From the NCBI GenBank assembly GCA_963713445.1, contig CAVQMB010000003.1, positions 1 to 64,000 of the forward strand: a DNA stretch of 64,000 nt, in the 5' to 3' direction. Positions 1 through 7,885 of the stretch are shown one piece after another. The translations under genes and the position numbers were made by a program. The stretch's first letter is position 1; each line of letters opens with the position of its first letter. The notes below the pieces were generated by a model. That model was not told the DNA's origin. It saw nothing but the letters and a program-made list of their open reading frames with translations, and did no database searches. The stretch is from CAVQMB01 sp963713445 (GTDB lineage Bacteria; Pseudomonadota; Gammaproteobacteria; Competibacterales; Competibacteraceae).

Positions 1-107
1 CCATCCGCGCACTCCAGTATGTAGACATACCCTTTAGCGTCTTCGATCTCATCTGGATTGATTGACTCACGCCCCGACGCACCGGTGGCTGAGCTTGTCG
101 AAGCCAT
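1..107 (-). other. Probable GIY-YIG sequence inserted in hsdR
   Basis: In the hsdR reading frame, IFQTFM is normally followed by a short loop and the DEAH-type motif. Here it is followed by MASTSSATGASGRES and then DAKGYVYILECADG. The YVYILECADG string is the usual first strand of GIY-YIG nuclease domains. The DNA just before it, at about 88-107, carries CTTCGACAAGCTCAGCCAC on the minus strand, a sequence type I know as a dispersed repeat that often accompanies small GIY-YIG genes. The window ends eleven codons into the domain, so catalytic residues cannot be seen. An in-frame fusion, an intein-like insert or an ordinary disruption are all possible. Confidence 0.45.
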
Positions 108-938
108 AAAGGTCTGGAAGATGGTGAAAAATACATTGCCGTTCTTCGGCACCCGGCCCTTCTTGCGGATGGTCTCCGGGTCGATGCGCACCAGCGCATC
201 CTCGGGAAAGGCGGAGAAATCGTTGAAGGCCTGATTGGCGAGTATATTTCTGTCTGCCAGGAACAGGATGCGCGGCTGGCGTGCCGGCTCGCCGGAGGCC
301 CGCGCCGACAGGCTCCAGCGGGCATGGAACAGCTTCCAGGCAATCTGGAAGGCAATCGCCGTCTTGCCGGTGCCGGTGGCCAGGGTCAGCAGGATGCGTT
401 CGCGCCCGGCGGCAATCGCCTCCAGCGCCTGGTTGATGGCGTTGTGCTGGTAATAGCGCGCCTGCCAGAAGCCGCCTTTGTCCTCGAATGGCACTACGCC
501 GAAACGCTCGCGCCAGGTGTTTGTTGTCTCGTCCCCGCCGCCAAAGGTCTCGGCCCAGAGTTCGTCCGGGGCGGGATAGTTCGCCACCTCGCCCTCGGCG
601 CCGGTTTGCATGTCGATGCGGTAAATGCCATCGCCGTTGGTCGAGTAGGCAAAGCGGGCTTGCAGGCGCTCGGCGTAGCGCTTGGCCTGGGCCAGCCCCT
701 CGGTTACCGGCAGGCTGCGCTTCTTGGCCTCGATCACCGCCAGCTTCTGGCCGCGATAGATCAGCACATAATCGGCAATGTCCTGCTTCGCCCGCTTGCC
801 CGCGCCCTGCAGCCGGCCCAGGGTAATCATCTCGCGCCGCACCCGACTCGCGTCCACCACGCCCCAGCCCGCATCCTTCAGGGCAGGATCGATCAGCTCG
901 GCGCGGGTTTCGGCCTCATTGAAAGTGGCTTCATTCAT
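1..938 (-). CDS. hsdR: Type I restriction enzyme subunit R, 5' part, runs off the window
   Basis: This is the N-terminal 312 or so residues of the ATP-dependent translocase and nuclease subunit of a type I restriction-modification complex. It starts at the ATG at 938 (MNEATFNEAE), and the stop of the upstream rhuM gene overlaps this start. The HSDR_N nuclease domain is visible as a DYVLIYRGQ strand followed by AVIEAKK, matching the D...ExK core. The Walker A motif ATGTGKT of the SF2 helicase domain lies at about 361-385, and LFLADRNILANQ follows. Up to IFQTFM the protein reads normally. After that, from 107 to the window edge, it is not HsdR-like (see the separate entry), so the gene may be interrupted. 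It belongs to the hsdM-hsdS-rhuM-hsdR operon. Confidence 0.88.
   Translation of the reverse strand, partial: MNEATFNEAETRAELIDPALKDAGWGVVDASRVRREMITLGRLQGAGKRAKQDIADYVLIYRGQKLAVIEAKKRSLPVTEGLAQAKRYAERLQARFAYSTNGDGIYRIDMQTGAEGEVANYPAPDELWAETFGGGDETTNTWRERFGVVPFEDKGGFWQARYYQHNAINQALEAIAAGRERILLTLATGTGKTAIAFQIAWKLFHARWSLSARASGEPARQPRILFLADRNILANQAFNDFSAFPEDALVRIDPETIRKKGRVPKNGNVFFTIFQTFMASTSSATGASGRESINPDEIEDAKGYVYILECAD
771..938. repeat. hsdR: Copy A of duplicated hsdR 5' end
   Basis: The first 150 or so bases of hsdR occur twice as direct repeats, here and at 1950-2105. They flank the rhuM gene. The copies differ at scattered positions. Copy A begins MNEATFNEAETRAEL and copy B MNEAKTRAEL, and copy B has one extra codon in the GRL(L)QGAG stretch. 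The copies are therefore not a recent perfect duplication. Confidence 0.85.
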
Positions 939-1938
939 TGATTTCCCCCGCCAGCATATTCATCACCAGACGAATCATGGTGTCCTTGTTGGCCGGGTCG
1001 GATTCGGCCACCAGCAGGGTCAGCGCCGCCAGCCCCACATCGTTGATCACCGGCTCACCGGCGGCGTTCAGCAGGTGGCCATTGCGGTGCAGGAAATCCA
1101 CAAACAGGAAGGCCGCGCTGCGCTTGTTGCCGTCCGAGAACGGGTGATTCTTGATGACGAAGTACAACAGGTGCGCGGCCTTGGCTTCCACACTGGGGTA
1201 GGCCGGCTCGCCAAACACGCTCTGGTCCAGATTGCCCAGCAGAGAGGCCAGGCCATCGCCCCGGTCGCGGGCGAACAGATCGGTGGCCTCGCCCCGCGCC
1301 ATCAGCTCGGTCTTGAGCCCGTCCAGCGCAATGCGCGCCTCCGCCAATGAGGGCAGATTTCCGCCCGGTTGTGCCTGCGGATCGGTGAGCAGGCCCTCAT
1401 CGTAGCGTTGCAGCAGCAGAAAGGTCTGGGCATAGCGGCTGACGATATCCACCAGCCCGCGACCGCTGCCCACATCCAGCGCCGGGCTTTGTGCCGCCTT
1501 GCGCACCAGCACCAGTGCCGCTTCCAGCTCGCGGGCGTTTTCTTCGAAGCGCTGGCGGTTGAGGGTCCAGCCCCGGGTCAGGTGGTCGCGCAGGGTGCGG
1601 GTGGCCCACTGGCGGAACTTGACGGCCCGGCCCGAGTTGACCCGGTAGCCGACCGAAATAATCGCGTCGAGGTTGTAGTGCTTGACCCGCCGCCGGACCT
1701 GCCGGTGGCCTTCCTGACGAACTACCGGGGAATCCTCGGTAGTTGCCTTCTCCTCCAGTTCCTCGTCGGCGTAGATGTTCTTGAGATGCAGCCCGATATT
1801 GTCCGTCGAAGTATCAAACACATCAGCCAACTGCCGTTGTGTGAGCCAGACCGTTTCCTGTTTCGTATCCAGCCGCACTTCGACGACCTTGTCGGCATCC
1901 TCAAAGATGACGATGGGGCTTTGCGGGTCTGATGTCAC
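931..1938 (-). CDS. RhuM-family virulence protein with Fic/Doc domain
   Basis: The 335-residue product has an N-terminal RhuM-type region (about 10-120, with VWLTQRQLADVF, a helix-turn-helix-like segment, and YNLDAIISVGYRVNS). The C-terminal domain is Fic/Doc (about 200-325) with motif HPFSDGNKRSA. The His, the Asp of the phosphate loop and GNKR are present, as in Doc-like kinases and AMP transferases. The start is the GTG at 1938, with AAGGAGG a few bases upstream. The stop overlaps the hsdR start. Such genes are often found between hsdS and hsdR in type I operons, where their role is not settled; a toxin-like guard or a modifier of the restriction complex are possibilities (inference). The frame is intact. 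Confidence 0.85.
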   Translation of the reverse strand: MTSDPQSPIVIFEDADKVVEVRLDTKQETVWLTQRQLADVFDTSTDNIGLHLKNIYADEELEEKATTEDSPVVRQEGHRQVRRRVKHYNLDAIISVGYRVNSGRAVKFRQWATRTLRDHLTRGWTLNRQRFEENARELEAALVLVRKAAQSPALDVGSGRGLVDIVSRYAQTFLLLQRYDEGLLTDPQAQPGGNLPSLAEARIALDGLKTELMARGEATDLFARDRGDGLASLLGNLDQSVFGEPAYPSVEAKAAHLLYFVIKNHPFSDGNKRSAAFLFVDFLHRNGHLLNAAGEPVINDVGLAALTLLVAESDPANKDTMIRLVMNMLAGEINE

Positions 1939-2105
1939 GGGACCTCCTTATCGGCAATGTCCTGCTTCGCCCGCCTGCCCGCGCCCTGCAGCAGCCTGCC
2001 CAGGGTAATCATCTCGCGCCGCACCCGGCTGGCGTCCACCACGCCCCAGCCCGCGTCCTTCAGGGCCGGGTCAATCAGCTCGGCGCGGGTCTTGGCTTCG
2101 TTCAT
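1935..2105 (-). pseudogene. hsdR: Truncated second copy of hsdR 5' end
   Basis: Directly after hsdS, with an ATGA overlap, a 56-codon frame begins MNEAKTRAELIDPALKDAGW and follows HsdR as far as AKQDIAD. It then runs into KEVP and a stop that overlaps the GTG start of rhuM. The AAGGAGG inside the last codons serves as the rhuM ribosome binding site. It looks like the original hsdR start, cut off where the rhuM plus hsdR unit joins. It could be translated as a leader peptide that couples hsdS to rhuM, but there is no evidence for its own function. Confidence 0.75.
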
Positions 2106-3289
2106 GCCAGCGCCGCCTCCGCCGTGTCCCCCACATCCGCTGCATCGGAGGTCAGCTCGCCGGAGAAGGCCTTTTGCAGCAGGGATTGTTTCAGTTCGGC
2201 CAGGGCGATGAGTTTTTGTTGGTAAATTGCCCCAATTCTTTTTGTTTCAACCAAAAGTGAATCTAGTCTCTCCACGAGCTCTTCTTGGGTATGTAATGCT
2301 GGAAGTAACACTTTTAGTTTTTTTGAGTCCGGCACCCGCATATGCTGAACAGTAGAACCTGACGCTAGGGCATGAATTTGAGATTGCAAGTAGTTCGATT
2401 GGAACGCGTATAACATAAAGCGGTTATCTAACAACTCGGGATTTACTCGGTAAGAAACAAGTCTTTGGCCAAGGAAAACTTTCTCGTCAGCATCAAGGAT
2501 ACCCACCTCTCCCATAGGAGCTTCTCTTGTGAGGATTATATCCCCCTTGCGCGGTGTTTGCCGACGAGTCCACTTGTTATAGATTTCTTCATCTACATAT
2601 TTGACAGATTCAAGATTAATTTTCCCATTTCGTACGTTTGTTGTTCGGATCATCTTGAATGGTGTAGGGCCACTTACCTGTGGGGCAGTTTTATTAATGC
2701 AGTCAATTATAGAGTGACAAATTTCTTCAATTGATAGTTCTTTCCATTCATCTTTCTTGTTGCTAAACACCGAATTCAGATAACTCTCGAAAAACTCGCG
2801 GGCGTTGGCGAGGTTTTTTTCGGTGTTGGCGATGGCCGTGTCGATTCCGGAGAAGGCTTCATCGAGGATGGCGACGATGCGTTTTTGTTCGGGGGAGGGG
2901 GCGGAAAGGCAACATCTATTTCTTTCAGTAGTCGAAAATGTCGTGCATAGCCCGGAGCCTTTAGCGGATGGCCAAACATGGAAATAATAGAAATACCAAG
3001 GATCTAGAAATGGCTTCGGCTTTAATAGCTTTACGCCATCTGCGCCAACTACTGAAGCTGAAATCGATCAATTTCACGACCTGCGTGTGGTCTCCCGAAC
3101 AAGATAACTGGCTGATCTACCTGAACGACGTCGTTTTCGTCATCCCAGTAACCATTAATCAGCCCCTTCTCTTGAGAAACAATCGGATATTTTCCTTCGA
3201 CTCTTGAAGCGCTTTTTAGGAATCTTGTTGACCTTGGGGCCCTTCTCCAAGCAGTCAGGTAACGCCTTGATTTCCCACCCTTCCCTCAT
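2102..3289 (-). pseudogene. hsdS: Type I specificity subunit S, frameshifted
   Basis: The gene starts at the ATG at 3289, overlapping the hsdM stop (TTATGA), with MREGWEIKALPDCLEKGPKV. It ends at 2102, overlapping the hsdR-fragment start. Read across at least four single-base shifts (near 3205, 3105, 3050 and 2890) it gives a normal two-TRD HsdS: TRD1, then the central spacer helix EQKRIVAILDEAFSGIDTAI, then TRD2, then the C-terminal repeat ELKQSLLQKAFSGEL. The longest open part, 2102-2770, covers TRD2 and the C-terminal helix. The TRDs decide which DNA sequence is recognised; this part is clearly more AT-rich than its neighbours, as is usual for exchanged TRDs. The shifts are mostly one-base insertions, so sequencing error is a real alternative to decay. 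Confidence 0.8.
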
Positions 3290-4769
3290 AACATTCCCCG
3301 AATCCCTTCCAGGATTTCCTCGCTTTCCTTATCCAGCGTTTCAATCTCGTTGATGATCACCTCCGGGTCGCGCAGCGGCTCTGCCTCGGCCTTGTTGGGG
3401 TTTTTCACCGACAGATCGACGCTGTCGGGGTCGATGTCGGCCACGTCCACGGTCCAGCTGTTGTCCGAGTCCTCGAAGCCGGCCTGGCGGGCGACGAAGT
3501 CGGCCAGGTCGTTGTCGTTGAGCGGGTTGGTCTTGCCCAGGCTGCGACCGGGGTCGAGCTGGTAATACCAGATCTTGCGGGTCGGCGCGCCTTTCTCGAA
3601 GAACAGCACCACGGTCTTGACCCCGGCGCCGAGGAAGGTGCCGCCGGGGCAGTCGAGAATGGTGTGCAGGTTGCAGCTGTCGAGCAGTTCCTTGCGCAGG
3701 GCCCGGGAGGCATTGTCGGAGTTGGAGAGAAAGGTGTTCTTGATGACGATGGCGGCGCGGCCACCGGCCTTGCAGGTACTTGATGAAGTGCTGCAGGAAC
3801 AGAAACGCGGTCTCGCCGGTCTTGATCGGGAAGTTCTGCTGCACCTCCTTGCGTTCCTTGCCGCCGAAGGGCGGGTTGGCGAGGATCACGTCGAAGCGGT
3901 CTTTTTCCTGAATGTCTGCCAGATTCTCGGTCAGGCTGTTGGTATGCACGATGTTGGGCGTCTCGATGCCGTGCAGGATCATGTTCATGATGCCGATCAC
4001 ATACGGCAGGCTCTTCTTCTCCTTGGCGTAGAAGGTGCGGGTCTGGAGGGTTTCCAAATCTGCCGTGGACAGCTTGGGGTGATGTTTGCCGTCCGGACCC
4101 TGAGGACCATACCGCAAATAGTCATAGGACTCGCACAGGAACCCGCATGAGCCGGCAGCGGCGTCGTAAATCCGCTCGCCGATGGTCGGTTTAATCACCT
4201 GGATCATGGCGCGGATCAGCGGGCGCGGGGTGTAGTATTCACCGCCGTTGCGCCCGGCGTTGCCCATGTTCCGGATCTTGGCTTCGTACAGGTGAGACAG
4301 TTCGTGCTTCTCTGCCTGGGAGCCGAAAGCTGAGGCTGTCCATCAGCTCCAGGGCGTCGCGCAGGCTGTAGCCGCTGGCGAACTTGTTGCGAATCTCGCT
4401 GAAGATCTCGCCGATGCGATACTCCAGCGTATCGACGCCGCTGGCCCGCTCGCGAAAGCCCTGCAGATAGGGGAACAGCTCGCCGTTGACGAAGGCAATC
4501 AGATCGTCACCGGTAAGCGCCTGGTCATGGTCGAACTCGCCGCTGGCAGTCTTCGGCGCGGCCCAGGCCGACCAGCGGTAGGGCTCGTCAATGACAAAGC
4601 TATAGGGCTTACCTACCAGCTCCGCCTCCTGGGCGCGTTCGTGCTCCAGATCGTCCAGGTACTTGAGAAACAGCATCCACGAGGTCTGCTCGGTGTAATC
4701 CAGCTCGGTGGCACAACCGGCTTCTTTCCAGAGCACGTCATCGATGTTGCGAAAGGTTTGCTCGAACAT
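3286..4769 (-). pseudogene. hsdM: Type I N6-adenine methyltransferase subunit M, frameshifted
   Basis: The gene begins MFEQTFRNIDDVLWKEAG (HsdM_N domain). It shifts frame near 4328 and again near 3770, and ends EILEGIRGML. Joined, the product is about 490 residues, normal for HsdM. The SAM-binding motif I reads DAAAGSCGF, the catalytic motif IV is NPPF (in LANPPFGGKE), and GGEYYTPR precedes the methylase fold. Both shifts are single extra bases (TTTCGG for TTCGG; AAGGCCGG for AAGCCGG), and the protein is conserved on both sides. It would methylate adenine in the target sequence chosen by HsdS. It overlaps hsdS by four bases, so the operon organisation is intact. Confidence 0.85.
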
Positions 4770-4831
4770 TCAGGTTCCTGTTGTCGGTTTGTTGCACATA
4801 CGGGGTCAGGACTGTTATCGCACATCTGGGG

Positions 4832-4929
4832 TCAGGTCTGTTGTCGTAGCATAACTTTCGCCCGGAATCCCGCTGCATACTCGGCTCGCCCGACACTGGT
4901 GAAGCTTACCCCGAAATGCTCAGCGACTT
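4832..4929 (-). pseudogene. C-terminal remnant of a REP-associated (Y1-type) transposase
   Basis: On the minus strand the short frame EVAEHFGVSFTSVGRAEY ends with a stop inside CAGACCTGACCCC. This is the helix-turn-helix tail and typical end of REP-associated tyrosine transposases, followed by the TGGGGTCAGG-type repeat that usually lies just behind them. A second imperfect copy of the repeat sits at 4800-4810. Nothing of the catalytic domain is left. The identification rests on a short match. Confidence 0.45.
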
Positions 4930-5076
4930 CGGTTTAGCGGTACTGTCGACTCGGGGCGGCCAGTTATAGCCAAGCCCTGAAACACCCGATGCTACATTTA
5001 CAGACATTTCCCCGTTTCTTTCCTACATTGTTTGACCTGCGCCCCGAGTCTTTCCCAGCGTCCCCGCACCAACCGG

Positions 5077-5727
5077 TTAGAGCCCATCTTTCGAGAGCAG
5101 TGGTTTAACGACTTCAGCCACTGCGTTACCGAGCGTCAAATGTTGCTCAGCATCAAGATGCACGCCATCTACGTTGCTTGAGGTGATCACGCTGCCAGCA
5201 TCGAAGAAATGGCAACCAACTTCTTCACATACATTTCGGTACGCGACAGCCAAGCCGACGCACTTTCCTTCCCCGCCCTCGAATTTCGGCGCAATCGGCC
5301 CTTTCGGCGCTCGTATGGCCGGCGGGGCAACTACAAGAATTTTTGGCACGGGCATACCGGGCTCGATTGGCGCAGTGCGGATGGCAGTTATGAGCGCAAT
5401 GATGCCTTGGGATGAATGCCATGCGTTGTGTTCGTGCATGGACTGAAAGTCGTTTGTTCCGAGCATAAGGACAACCAGCTCAAGCGGCGAGTGAATTTCG
5501 ATTCTCTGCGCCAGCCCAACAAGACCGTTCCGGCCAAGTTTGAATGGATCATCCCATACAGTACGCCGCCCATTTAGACAGTCTTCGACGACACGAACTT
5601 GCTGGCCAAAGGAACAGAGGGACACTTCCATGACGCCCGGCCACCGTTGCTCGAAAAGCAAACGCTTGCGCGTCATGGGGATAATGCCCCAGGACAAAGA
5701 ATCAGAGTAGACAAGTATATGTTGCAT
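5077..5727 (-). CDS. SGNH/GDSL-family hydrolase
   Basis: This 216-residue protein has the block I motif YSDSLSWG with the nucleophilic Ser, the block III motif LGTND (about residue 90) and the C-terminal DGVHLD with the catalytic Asp and His. That is the standard SGNH esterase set. No signal peptide is present, so it should act in the cytoplasm. The substrate cannot be told from sequence; arylesterase-like and carbohydrate esterase activities are both known in the family. It stands alone between the restriction operon and the group II intron, and the intron's 5' end begins about 20 bases upstream of its start codon. That insertion probably cut it off from its original promoter (inference). 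Confidence 0.8.
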   Translation of the reverse strand: MQHILVYSDSLSWGIIPMTRKRLLFEQRWPGVMEVSLCSFGQQVRVVEDCLNGRRTVWDDPFKLGRNGLVGLAQRIEIHSPLELVVLMLGTNDFQSMHEHNAWHSSQGIIALITAIRTAPIEPGMPVPKILVVAPPAIRAPKGPIAPKFEGGEGKCVGLAVAYRNVCEEVGCHFFDAGSVITSSNVDGVHLDAEQHLTLGNAVAEVVKPLLSKDGL

Positions 5728-5748
5728 GGCGGCTCCAGGACTTTAGGA

Positions 5749-6615
5749 GTGCGAGTTTACGAGTGCCCCTCTCCAATGCCTCATGTATGCCCAGCATGGG
5801 CATGAACTGATGGGGTGAAAGTCCCCTGTAGGAGTACCTGTAGTGTCCTTTGGGACCAATGAAACTACTAGCCGACGGCAAGGGCAATCTCGCGAGGGGT
5901 TGTCTGGAGGAAGCCCGAGCGCAAACGTGCGAGCCGAGGAACACGAACCGCATAGAAGGCTCAGTCCCCGGGCGAGTCAGCACAAGATAACGAAGCCCGC
6001 CAGGTGCAGGGGATGGGGTAAATGCGGCGGTTGCGCACCGAAAGTTCATGTCCTTATCCGGGGGTGAGAAGCAACGCTTCGAACGCGCCGACAGGATGTC
6101 GTAGCTGGGCTTGGCTGTGAAGCAGGGACGCATAACAGCGAAGTCTGTCTCACTTGCGGTCCGTGTCCCTATGGGCGTCGAACTGAGGGCCAGTCCGAAA
6201 GGTCTGGAATCACCATCGAACCCTAAGGGGGCTGTGGTTGCCATGGGAGCCGGCCTGAGGGCCGGCGCGAAAGCGCTGGAATCGCCACCGGACCCTCCCA
6301 TGACCCGGGCAGCGCGCTTGGCGGCAACCTCTGGCGTGATGAGACAGACGTCAGCAGACAGCATGGTAGCCCAACGCCCACCGTAATGGGTGGGACACGG
6401 TGAAGGCCTGAACCTTCGGCAACGAGAGAGACGGGCGAGCCTCAACGACCGTAGTGCACCCGAGCGGGTGAAACGGTCTTGGCGGTTCGTGGCGTAGCCA
6501 GCGTTGAAGGTCGCCATTTATGGGTGGTCCTTTGAACTCCGGAGGAAACGCCCCGTGCGGACCCGCATGCGGGGTGTTGTGGATGCCGGGGGAGAAACAC
6601 CCCGGCTGTCCGATT
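5749..6615 (+). mobile_element. ORF-less group II intron
   Basis: The 5' end GTGCGAG starts near 5749. A domain I segment follows with TGATGGGGTGAAAGTCCCCTG (5810-5830), CGGCAAGGGC, GGAAGCCCGAGCGCAAAC and CGCATAGAAGGCT, all typical of bacterial group II introns. The 3' end carries a domain V hairpin, CCCCGTGCGGACCCGCATGCGGGG-like (about 6549-6575), then a domain VI stem GGGGGAGAAACACCCC and the end TCCGATT. No reverse transcriptase/maturase can be found on either strand, so the element is deleted for its protein. It would depend on a maturase made elsewhere. Its end coincides with the stop codon of the adjoining antitoxin gene. Exact ends are estimated to within a few bases. Confidence 0.7.
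6183..6296 (+). repeat. Two imperfect 42-base direct repeats inside the intron
   Basis: Bases 6183-6224 and 6255-6296 share the pattern CTGAGGGCC..(C/G)GAAAG..CTGGAATC.CCA(T/C)CG.ACCCT. They lie in the region where the maturase reading frame is normally found (domain IV) or just before it. They may be a duplicated stem-loop of the folded intron RNA. Confidence 0.6.
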
Positions 6616-6931
6616 AGGCACTTTCACTCATGACTTCGCGCAATACCTCGGGGTGCTTCGCGACAATTTTGAGCAACGTTTCTGCTGCTCCCGAAGGATG
6701 CCGCCGCCCTTGTTCCCACTGCTGTAACGTGCGGTGCGAAATTTGCAGCGCCTTAGCAAACTCCGTTTGGGATAGGCCGAATTTGACCCGTGTAGCGACG
6801 ATTTCATTAGGTTCCACCGAGTATTTCGCGCCAATTCGCCCGGCCTTTACATCTCGAATAGCGCCAAGCAATTCCTCGCCAATGTTTCGCGTGGCATCTC
6901 GCTCCAACAACTCTTTCTCACTACGAGCCAT
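6614..6931 (-). CDS. Helix-turn-helix antitoxin of a HigB/RelE-type pair
   Basis: The 105-residue protein begins MARSEKELLERD. It carries an Xre-type HTH (FGLSQTEFAKALQISHRTLQQWEQGRR, about residues 53-77) in the C-terminal half, the layout of NadS/HigA2-type antitoxins. The longer frame from 6997 has no reason to be used, because it would overlap most of the toxin's end. Its ATG lies 11 bases inside the toxin's 3' end, so the two are translated as a pair with the toxin first. It should neutralise the toxin and repress its own promoter upstream of 7238. The stop codon TAA at 6616-6614 coincides with the 3' end of the group II intron. Confidence 0.85.
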   Translation of the reverse strand: MARSEKELLERDATRNIGEELLGAIRDVKAGRIGAKYSVEPNEIVATRVKFGLSQTEFAKALQISHRTLQQWEQGRRHPSGAAETLLKIVAKHPEVLREVMSESA

Positions 6932-7238
6932 GGCCCATTTCCTCCGCAATTTGTTTGAGTATGTGGGCTGGAATGTTTTCCTTGGCGCTCTTGGCATAAA
7001 TCACCAGCAAAACCAGCGCACCGCTCTTGAGACGTGCCGTATAAATCACTCTTACGCCTCCGCGCTTGCCCCCGCCAGATCGCGTCCAACGAACCTTGCG
7101 GCAGCCACCTGACCCAGGAATGATATCCCCGAGCTCTGGATTTGCCGCAAGAAAGGACGCAAACTCTGCTCGCTCCTCTTCACTCCAGTAATCAGGCCAG
7201 AGCTTTGAAAATAACGGAGACTCTATAATTGTCAGCAT
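6921..7238 (-). CDS. RelE/HigB-type mRNA interferase toxin
   Basis: The product, about 105 residues from MLTIIESPLFSKLWPD, has the compact RelE/ParE fold signature: EFASFLAANPELGDIIPGSGG, then CRKVRWTRSGGGKRGGVRVIY, then a strand LVLLVIYAKSAKENI. This matches the HigB2/NadS-partner group of ribosome-dependent RNases. Further ATGs exist at 7256 and 7244, but the start at 7238 gives the usual N-terminus of the family. It precedes and overlaps the antitoxin gene. The basic residues expected for mRNA binding (KVRW, KRGGVR) are present, and the frame is intact. Confidence 0.85.
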   Translation of the reverse strand: MLTIIESPLFSKLWPDYWSEEERAEFASFLAANPELGDIIPGSGGCRKVRWTRSGGGKRGGVRVIYTARLKSGALVLLVIYAKSAKENIPAHILKQIAEEMGHGS

Positions 7239-7337
7239 GGCCATAATGTACGCCAATGGCGCATATGATGCAATCAGGCACGGATTACGACTCTGTGCAT
7301 AACGGCATGCGAGTTAAGCGGCACCCGCGACGAGGTA

Positions 7338-7356
7338 AAAAGCCCGCCGGGCTTTT
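7338..7356 (+). terminator. Hairpin with T-tract, possible terminator
   Basis: AAAAGCCC-gcc-GGGCTTTT is an 8-bp perfect stem with short loop, bounded by A and T runs on both sides, so it could stop transcription in either direction. It lies upstream of the IS66 remnant. Confidence 0.5.
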
Positions 7357-7644
7357 CGCCGAGCGAGCGCCGAAGGGTAAGCCTCCGGCGAACACTGGCG
7401 GGCATCGGCTGAGCGTGCAGGGAGCGGTGGAGCCGGCGTTGGTGTGTGTGGTGCTGGAGGAGAGCCTGCGGTGAGCGGTTGGCCCTCTGATAGGCGGATC
7501 TGGCGGGTGGCCGGGGTGACGGATATGCGTCGCGGCTTTGACGGACTGGCCGAACAGGTGCAGACCGCGCTGGCGCGTGATCCCTTCTCGGGGCATGTGT
7601 TTGTCTTTCGTGGCCACGGCGGTGATCGGGTGAAGCTGTTGTGA
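7357..7644 (+). pseudogene. IS66-family accessory gene remnants (TnpA end, TnpB start)
   Basis: The first frame ends GHRLSVQGAVEPALVCVVLE and stops at 7474, like the tail of an IS66 TnpA-type protein. A GTG at 7471 overlaps that stop and begins a TnpB-like frame with IWRVAGVTDMRRGFDGLAEQ and DPFSGHVFVFRGHGGDRVKLL. TnpB proteins continue from here with a WW-D segment and about 50 more residues. Here the frame meets a stop at once, because the DNA joins a second IS66 fragment of opposite orientation near 7642. TnpA and TnpB are the small accessory proteins of IS66 elements; no TnpC transposase is left. Confidence 0.75.
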
Positions 7645-7645
7645 A

Positions 7646-7885
7646 CCGCTCCTCGGCCAGCGCCTTGTAGTAGAGCACGAAGCCGTTGTCTTCCCACATC
7701 AGGCACTTGATTTTGTTGCGCCGGCGGTTGGTGAAGGCATAGAGCGCGCCGCTGAAGGGATTGTGCCCCAGCCCCTGTTCCACCAGCCGTGCCAGCCCTT
7801 GGGCCTGCTTGCGGAAATCAATGGGCGAGCGCTACAGATAGATCGCCGGCATCCGACGCGACGGGCGCAGGTAGCGGTTGTGCAT
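7646..7885 (-). pseudogene. IS66-family TnpB, truncated and with in-frame stop
   Basis: The ATG at 7885 overlaps the TnpA stop (TGATG) and begins MHNRYLRPSRRMPAIYL, followed by a TAG codon. In the same frame SPIDFRKQAQGLARLVEQGL and NPFSGALYAFTNRRRNKIKC follow, then FVLYYKALAEERF. This is an IS66 TnpB of a different subtype from the fragment on the other strand. It is broken off after about 80 codons. The amber codon at about residue 18 sits where the family has a variable hydrophobic or Cys residue, so the protein was probably already dead or the base is an error. Confidence 0.75.

Noticed and set aside
324..941. Long plus-strand open frames over hsdR, rhuM and hsdM
   Set aside because: They are G+C-driven antisense shadows of clear protein families on the other strand.
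5702..6517. Minus-strand 271-codon frame over the group II intron
   Set aside because: It has no family signature, and the same bases carry conserved intron motifs on the plus strand.
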